Assembly: GCA_041621405.1 (NCBI GenBank)
Contig: JBFKAV010000034.1
Location: forward strand, 1 to 25,520
Direction of reading: 5' to 3'
Origin: JBFKAV01 sp041621405
GTDB taxonomy: Bacteria; Pseudomonadota; Alphaproteobacteria; Rhodobacterales; Rhodobacteraceae
DNA: 25,520 nt
The notes beneath the pieces are model-generated. The model was not told the origin of the DNA. It searched no databases and worked only from the letters and a program-made list of their open reading frames with translations. The translations under genes were made by a program, and so were the position numbers. The stretch's first letter is position 1. Each line of letters opens with the position of its first letter. Shown in pieces: positions 21,904 through 25,520 of the stretch.

Positions 21904-22338
21904 ATGAGCCTCACGCCCGAGAACATCGCCGAGATCCGCACCAGCTGGATGGCCCTGTCGCGGGATCCCGAGGCGCTGACGGAACGCTTCTACGACGAGC
22001 TCTTTCGCATTGCGCCCCAGGTGAAGCCGCTCTTCGCGGAGACCGACATGCCGGCGCAGCGCAGGAAGCTCGCCGCCGCGATCGGCCTCATCGTCCGCCA
22101 CGCCGGCGACCTTTCCGTCGTCGAACTCGCGCTCGAGGAGCTTGGCCGCCGCCACGTCGCCTACGGCGTCACCGATGCCCATTACGCGGCGGTGGGCCAG
22201 GCCCTGGTCCAGGCGATCGCCAGCCGCCTCGATCCGACCTTCACCGAAGCCACCCGTGAAGCCTGGACCGCCGCCTACGCCGAGATCGCCACGATCATGC
22301 AGTCGGGCGCCGCCAACGCCTTCAAGAAATCCGCCTGA
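21904..22338 (+). CDS. Single-domain bacterial hemoglobin (Vitreoscilla Hb/flavohemoglobin globin type)
   Basis: This 144-residue classical globin has no reductase domain. Key positions match Vitreoscilla hemoglobin: Y30 at B10 in ERFYDELF, PLF at the CD corner, Q52 at E7, and H84 at F8 in RRHVAYGV followed by AHYAAVGQAL. The Tyr/Gln distal pocket is the arrangement of NO-detoxifying flavohemoglobins, so oxygen-dependent NO oxidation with a partner reductase, or oxygen delivery, is expected. The start at 21904 follows site D. It is the first gene of an operon with a small membrane protein, a cysteine synthase-glutaredoxin fusion and an MFS carrier. With the truncated globin at 17759 it gives the locus two unrelated globins under the same regulatory element. 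Confidence 0.9.
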   Translation: MSLTPENIAEIRTSWMALSRDPEALTERFYDELFRIAPQVKPLFAETDMPAQRRKLAAAIGLIVRHAGDLSVVELALEELGRRHVAYGVTDAHYAAVGQALVQAIASRLDPTFTEATREAWTAAYAEIATIMQSGAANAFKKSA

Positions 22339-22364
22339 ACCCCAGCAAGAAAGGAGACCCTCCG

Positions 22365-22541
22365 ATGAACACCGACGCCCTGAAGCTCCCGCCGATACGG
22401 CTCCCCGAGGCCGAGATCGTCGGCCCCTACAGCCCCTGGCCGCGCCGGCGGCGCAAGCTCCCGACCGTCCGCCAGCTGACCGCCGGCGGAACCGTCGCAG
22501 CCGCGGCCGTCTTCGCCCACTGCGTCCTTCCCCTGCTCTGA
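22365..22541 (+). CDS. 58-residue single-pass membrane protein of unknown function
   Basis: A short frame begins at the ATG at 22365 with AAAGGAG eight bases upstream, 26 bp after the globin stop. A proline-rich N-terminal half (PPIRLPEAEIVGPYSPWP) leads to the basic cluster RRRRK. A hydrophobic C-terminal helix follows (TAGGTVAAAAVFAHCVLPLL) and reaches the C-terminus, with one cysteine in it. The layout is that of a tail-anchored protein with its N-terminus in the cytoplasm. I do not recognise the family. Its place inside the operon and strong ribosome binding site support a real gene. Confidence 0.65.
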   Translation: MNTDALKLPPIRLPEAEIVGPYSPWPRRRRKLPTVRQLTAGGTVAAAAVFAHCVLPLL

Positions 22542-22555
22542 AAGTAGCGCCAGCC

Positions 22556-24058
22556 ATGACCCGCCCCCACGCCAACATCCTCGACACCATCGGCGACACG
22601 CCGATCGTGCGCATCAACCACCTCGGCCCGAAGCACGTGGAGCTCTACGTCAAGCTCGAGGCCATGAACCCGATGGGGTCGGTGAAGGACCGGCTCGCGC
22701 TCGGCATCATCGAGGCCGCCGAACGCGACGGCTCGCTCAAGCCCGGCCAGACCGTGATCGAGGCGACCTCCGGAAATACCGGCATCGGCCTTGCCATGGT
22801 CTGCGCCGCCAAGGGCTACCCGCTCGTCGTCACCATGGCCGAAAGCTTCTCGGTCGAGCGTCGCAAGCTGATGCGCTTTCTCGGCGCAAAGGTGATCCTG
22901 ACGCCCGCCTCCGAGAAGGGCTCGGGCATGATCGCCAAAGCCCGCGAGCTTGCCGATAAGCACGGCTGGTTCCTCGCCCGCCAGTTCGAGAACGAAGCCG
23001 GGCCCGACATCCATTCACGCACCACCGCAGAGGAGATCCTCGCGGATTTCGCCGACACCCCGCTCGACTACTGGGTCTCGGGCTTCGGCACCGGGGGCAC
23101 GATGAAGGGCGTTGCCCGCGTGCTGAAGGCCAAGAGCCCCGGCACCCGGATCGTCGCCGCCGAGCCCGACAACTCGGCCCTCCTCGGCTCGGGCGTGGCG
23201 CAAGCCTACCTGCCCGACGGCAGCCCGGCCGCCAGCCACCCGGCCTTCCGCCCGCACCTGATGCAGGGCTGGACGCCGGACTTCATCCCGAAGCTCGCGG
23301 GCGACGTCATCGCGGCCGGCCATATCGACGAGGTCCGCCCGGTCCCGGGCGCCGAGGCGCTCAAATGCGCCCGCGACCTGGCGCAGAAGGAAGGCATCCT
23401 CTGCGGCATCAGCGCCGGTGCCACCTTCGCCGCAGCGCTTGAGGTCGCGAAGACCGCGCCGAAGGGCGCGAGGATCCTGGCGATGCTGCCAGACACCGGC
23501 GAGCGCTACCTCTCCACGCCGCTTTTCGCCGAGATCGGCGAAGAGATGAGCCAGGAGGAGCAGGAGATCGCCGCCACCACGCCGCGGTTCCGCTTCGACG
23601 CCCAGCCCGCGGCGATGCCGCAGGCAGCGGCCGCCGCCAAGCCTTCCGAGGAGGCCGTGGCGCATGTCGAGGACGTGATCTCCGACCCCGACCAGCCGGT
23701 CGTGCTCTTCGCGCTCGAATGGTGCGAGTTCTGCTGGTCGGTGCGCAAGCTCTTCGCCGCGGCCGGCATCGCCTACCGCTCGGTCGATCTCGACGGTCCC
23801 GACTACCGCGAGAACGACTGGGGCGGCGACATCCGCCGGGCGCTGGCAGAGAAGACCGGCGAGGTCACGATCCCGCAGATCTTCGTCGGCGGCCGCCACA
23901 TCGGCGGCGCGACCGAGACTTTCGACGCCTTCAACTCGGGCGAGCTCAAGCGCCTGCTCGGCGAGCTCGGCGTCGAGGTGACGGAGGCCGAGATCGGCAA
24001 CGCCTACGGCTTCCTGCCCGCGTGGCTGCACCCCCGCAAGCCCGCTGCCGCAGCCTGA
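22556..24058 (+). CDS. Cysteine synthase fused to a C-terminal glutaredoxin domain
   Basis: This 500-residue protein has two parts. Residues 1 to about 315 form a complete fold-type II PLP enzyme of the CysK/OASS family: NPMGSVKDR with the PLP lysine K44, the substrate loop TSGNTG (71-76), the phosphate-binding GFGTGGTMKG and a C-terminal GISAGATFAA. After an alanine-rich linker (about 335-365), residues 370 to 480 form a glutaredoxin domain with the dithiol site C390-E-F-C393, the cis-proline segment TIPQIFVGG and GGATETF. CysK makes cysteine from O-acetylserine and sulfide; a fused glutaredoxin could reduce the enzyme, supply or remove sulfane sulfur, or regenerate thiols. The ATG at 22556 lies 14 bp after the small membrane protein, with only a weak ribosome binding site. 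Confidence 0.9.
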   Translation: MTRPHANILDTIGDTPIVRINHLGPKHVELYVKLEAMNPMGSVKDRLALGIIEAAERDGSLKPGQTVIEATSGNTGIGLAMVCAAKGYPLVVTMAESFSVERRKLMRFLGAKVILTPASEKGSGMIAKARELADKHGWFLARQFENEAGPDIHSRTTAEEILADFADTPLDYWVSGFGTGGTMKGVARVLKAKSPGTRIVAAEPDNSALLGSGVAQAYLPDGSPAASHPAFRPHLMQGWTPDFIPKLAGDVIAAGHIDEVRPVPGAEALKCARDLAQKEGILCGISAGATFAAALEVAKTAPKGARILAMLPDTGERYLSTPLFAEIGEEMSQEEQEIAATTPRFRFDAQPAAMPQAAAAAKPSEEAVAHVEDVISDPDQPVVLFALEWCEFCWSVRKLFAAAGIAYRSVDLDGPDYRENDWGGDIRRALAEKTGEVTIPQIFVGGRHIGGATETFDAFNSGELKRLLGELGVEVTEAEIGNAYGFLPAWLHPRKPAAAA

Positions 24059-24077
24059 CGGAGCGACATCACCGCCA

Positions 24078-24101
24078 GGCCGCCGCCCGAGGGTGGCGGC
24101 C
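24078..24101 (+). other. Stable intercistronic hairpin
   Basis: GGCCGCCGCC and GGTGGCGGCC pair over 10 bp with one G-U pair and a CGAG tetraloop. No T-run follows. It lies between the cysteine synthase fusion and the MFS gene, 26 bp before the latter's start, and could act as an mRNA stability or partial attenuation element. Confidence 0.45.
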
Positions 24102-24126
24102 GCCCCCGATGACCAGAGGTGCCCCG

Positions 24127-25359
24127 ATGACCCCCAAGACCAGACCCGCCCCCGCCTATCGCTGGGTGATCGTGCTCGCGGCCTCGGCGATGCTTGCCAT
24201 CGCCATGGGGCAGATGGTGAACGGGCTCTCTGCCTTCTTCACCCCGCTCGAGGCCGAATACGGCTGGAGCCGCGGAGCCATTGCGCTGATTAATACCGCC
24301 GGCCTGATCGGTCTCGCGCTCGGCGGCATCGTCATGGGCTTTCTCGCCGACCGCCTCGACATCCGTGCGGTGATCCTCTGCGGCGCGGTGGTCACCGGCC
24401 TCGCGGTGACCGCCGCCTCGCAGGCGACGGCGCTCTGGCAATTCTACGCATTGTTCTTCCTGGCCGGCGCCATGGGCGGGGGCGCGCTCTTCGCGCCGCT
24501 CTTCGCGCTGGTGGGCGTCTGGTTCCGCACCGGGGCGGGGCTCGCCATCGGCCTGGTCTCGGCCGGACAGGCGATCGGCCAGGGCGGCGTCCCGTTCGCC
24601 AACGCGCTCCTGATCGAGAGCCTCGGCTGGCGCGGCGCATTCCTCGCGCTCGGCCTCTTCTCGCTCGCCACGCTCATCCCGCTCGCGCTTCTCGCGCGCA
24701 AGCCCGAGGCCCCCGCGACGGCCTCCCGCCAGACCGCGCCCGCCGAGGAGCCGAAGCCGCTCGACCTGACCACCGTGGTCATCCTGCTCGGCGCCGCGGT
24801 GCTCTTCTGCTGCAGCTTGATGGCGGTGCCGCTGATGCACCTCCTGCCCCTGCTCCAGGGCTGCGGCATCCCGGCGCCCGAGGCGGGAAGCGTAGTCTTC
24901 GTGATGATGCTGGCCGCGATTGCCGGCCGCGTGGCCTTCGGTAAGCTCGCCGACCTGATCGGCGCGATCCCGGCCTACCTCATAGCCTCGGCCTGGCAGA
25001 CGGCGCTGGTGTTCCTGTTCACCCGGATCGACGATCTGAGCCTGCTCTACGTCTTCGCCCCGATCTACGGCTTCGGCTATGCCGGCGTGATGACCGGCGT
25101 GCTCACCACAATCCGCGTCCTGACGCCCGCCAACCGCCGGGCCGGCGCGACCGGGATCATCCTCGCCTTCGCCTGGATCGGGCACGGGCTCGGCGGCTTC
25201 CTCGGCGGCGTCTTCTTCGATCTGACCGGCTCCTACGATCTCACCTTCGCGCTCGCCGCCGCGGCCGGCGTGGGGAACCTGGTGCTCGTCGGCCTGCTCT
25301 GGCACCTCGTCGTTACCGCGCGCCAGCCGCCTGTAGCGGCAGCCGCCGCAACTTCCTGA
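24127..25359 (+). CDS. MFS transporter (OFA/monocarboxylate-like)
   Basis: This 410-residue protein has 12 predicted membrane helices in two halves joined by a polar central loop (about residues 197-217). The N-terminal half contains the MFS signature region GFLADRLDIRAVIL between helices 2 and 3, and EYGWSRGAIALI before helix 2, a feature of the monocarboxylate/oxalate-formate antiporter-like branch. AGAGGT lies six bases before the ATG at 24127; an in-frame ATG at 24109 is less favoured. It is the last gene of the site D operon. The transported compound is unknown; a small organic acid or a sulfur compound connected to the upstream cysteine synthase fusion would fit. Confidence 0.86.
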   Translation: MTPKTRPAPAYRWVIVLAASAMLAIAMGQMVNGLSAFFTPLEAEYGWSRGAIALINTAGLIGLALGGIVMGFLADRLDIRAVILCGAVVTGLAVTAASQATALWQFYALFFLAGAMGGGALFAPLFALVGVWFRTGAGLAIGLVSAGQAIGQGGVPFANALLIESLGWRGAFLALGLFSLATLIPLALLARKPEAPATASRQTAPAEEPKPLDLTTVVILLGAAVLFCCSLMAVPLMHLLPLLQGCGIPAPEAGSVVFVMMLAAIAGRVAFGKLADLIGAIPAYLIASAWQTALVFLFTRIDDLSLLYVFAPIYGFGYAGVMTGVLTTIRVLTPANRRAGATGIILAFAWIGHGLGGFLGGVFFDLTGSYDLTFALAAAAGVGNLVLVGLLWHLVVTARQPPVAAAAATS

Positions 25360-25430
25360 GCCGATGCGGAGCGCCACACTGCCTGAGAGCCCGGAGCGCG
25401 TGGCCCGGTCCCGGACGGCAGAGAGACCGC

Positions 25431-25520
25431 TCAAGCCGCGCGCGGCAGCTCGGGCAGATCCGGCCCCGAAGGCACGATGCCGGTCGGGTTGAGCCATCGA
25501 TCGAAGCCTGGGTGGCGGCG
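25431..25520 (-). CDS. C-terminal end of a probable glutathionyl-hydroquinone reductase (5' part outside window)
   Basis: On the minus strand a frame enters from the right edge and stops at 25431, giving 29 residues. They include HPGFDRW and NPTGIVPSGPDLPEL. The N-P-T-x-I-V-P-x-G-P segment near the C-terminus resembles the end of the ECM4/YqjG/PcpF group of glutathione S-transferases, which reduce glutathionyl-hydroquinones. The fragment is short, so the call is tentative, but the frame converges cleanly on the end of the MFS gene. A thiol enzyme here would fit the redox theme of the region. Confidence 0.5.
   Translation of the reverse strand, partial: RRHPGFDRWLNPTGIVPSGPDLPELPRAA

Noticed and set aside
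24004..25497. Minus-strand open frame of 497 codons opposite the MFS gene
   Set aside because: The hydrophobic, 12-helix plus-strand product is clearly real; the opposite reading is highly charged low-complexity sequence.

Overview
The window is about 25.5 kb of GC-rich, densely packed DNA with short intergenic gaps, ATGA start/stop overlaps and strong purine Shine-Dalgarno sites. Protein types (DUF1127-like small protein, OmpR-type two-component module, iol/idn-type sugar acid genes, CysK-glutaredoxin fusion) suggest an alphaproteobacterium, most likely of the Rhodobacterales/Rhodobacteraceae. That assignment is an inference from gene content and composition, not from a marker gene. I found no tRNA, rRNA, CRISPR array, transposase or prophage gene.

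Region 1 (1-2644) is phosphate uptake: the C-terminal part of a PiT-type transporter, a Na+/Pi cotransporter with a PhoU-like tail, and a small charged helical protein. It is followed by about 720 bp without a convincing gene (2645-3362), which holds one terminator-like hairpin.

Region 2 (3363-13638) is a divergent catabolic island for an inositol- or sugar-acid-like substrate. Leftward: Gfo/Idh/MocA oxidoreductase, IolE-like TIM barrel, second Gfo/Idh/MocA oxidoreductase. Rightward: a 14-codon leader ORF, IolC-like kinase, IolB, class II aldolase (IolJ-like), enolase-superfamily acid-sugar dehydratase, IdnO-like SDR, 2-hydroxyacid dehydrogenase and L-idonate 5-dehydrogenase-like enzyme. The shared intergenic region carries a large near-perfect inverted repeat. 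No transporter, regulator or IolD lies in the window.

Region 3 (13640-25359) appears to be a self-contained stress/signalling regulon. It holds OsmC plus a small protein; two FAD oxidoreductases; a DUF1127-like protein; then truncated globin, PAS-cyclase, hybrid histidine kinase and OmpR-type regulator in one operon; then single-domain globin, small membrane protein, cysteine synthase-glutaredoxin fusion and MFS carrier in another. Every transcription unit in this region is preceded by the same element: a TGAAAC pair set 33 bp apart (23 bp in one case), usually with an extra GAAAC 9 bp upstream. I infer that the OmpR-type regulator binds these sites and that the globins, cyclase and kinase form a gas-, redox- or sulfur-responsive circuit that controls itself. 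This is the most interesting content of the window.

The right edge (25431-25520) holds the C-terminal end of a leftward gene that resembles a glutathionyl-hydroquinone reductase.
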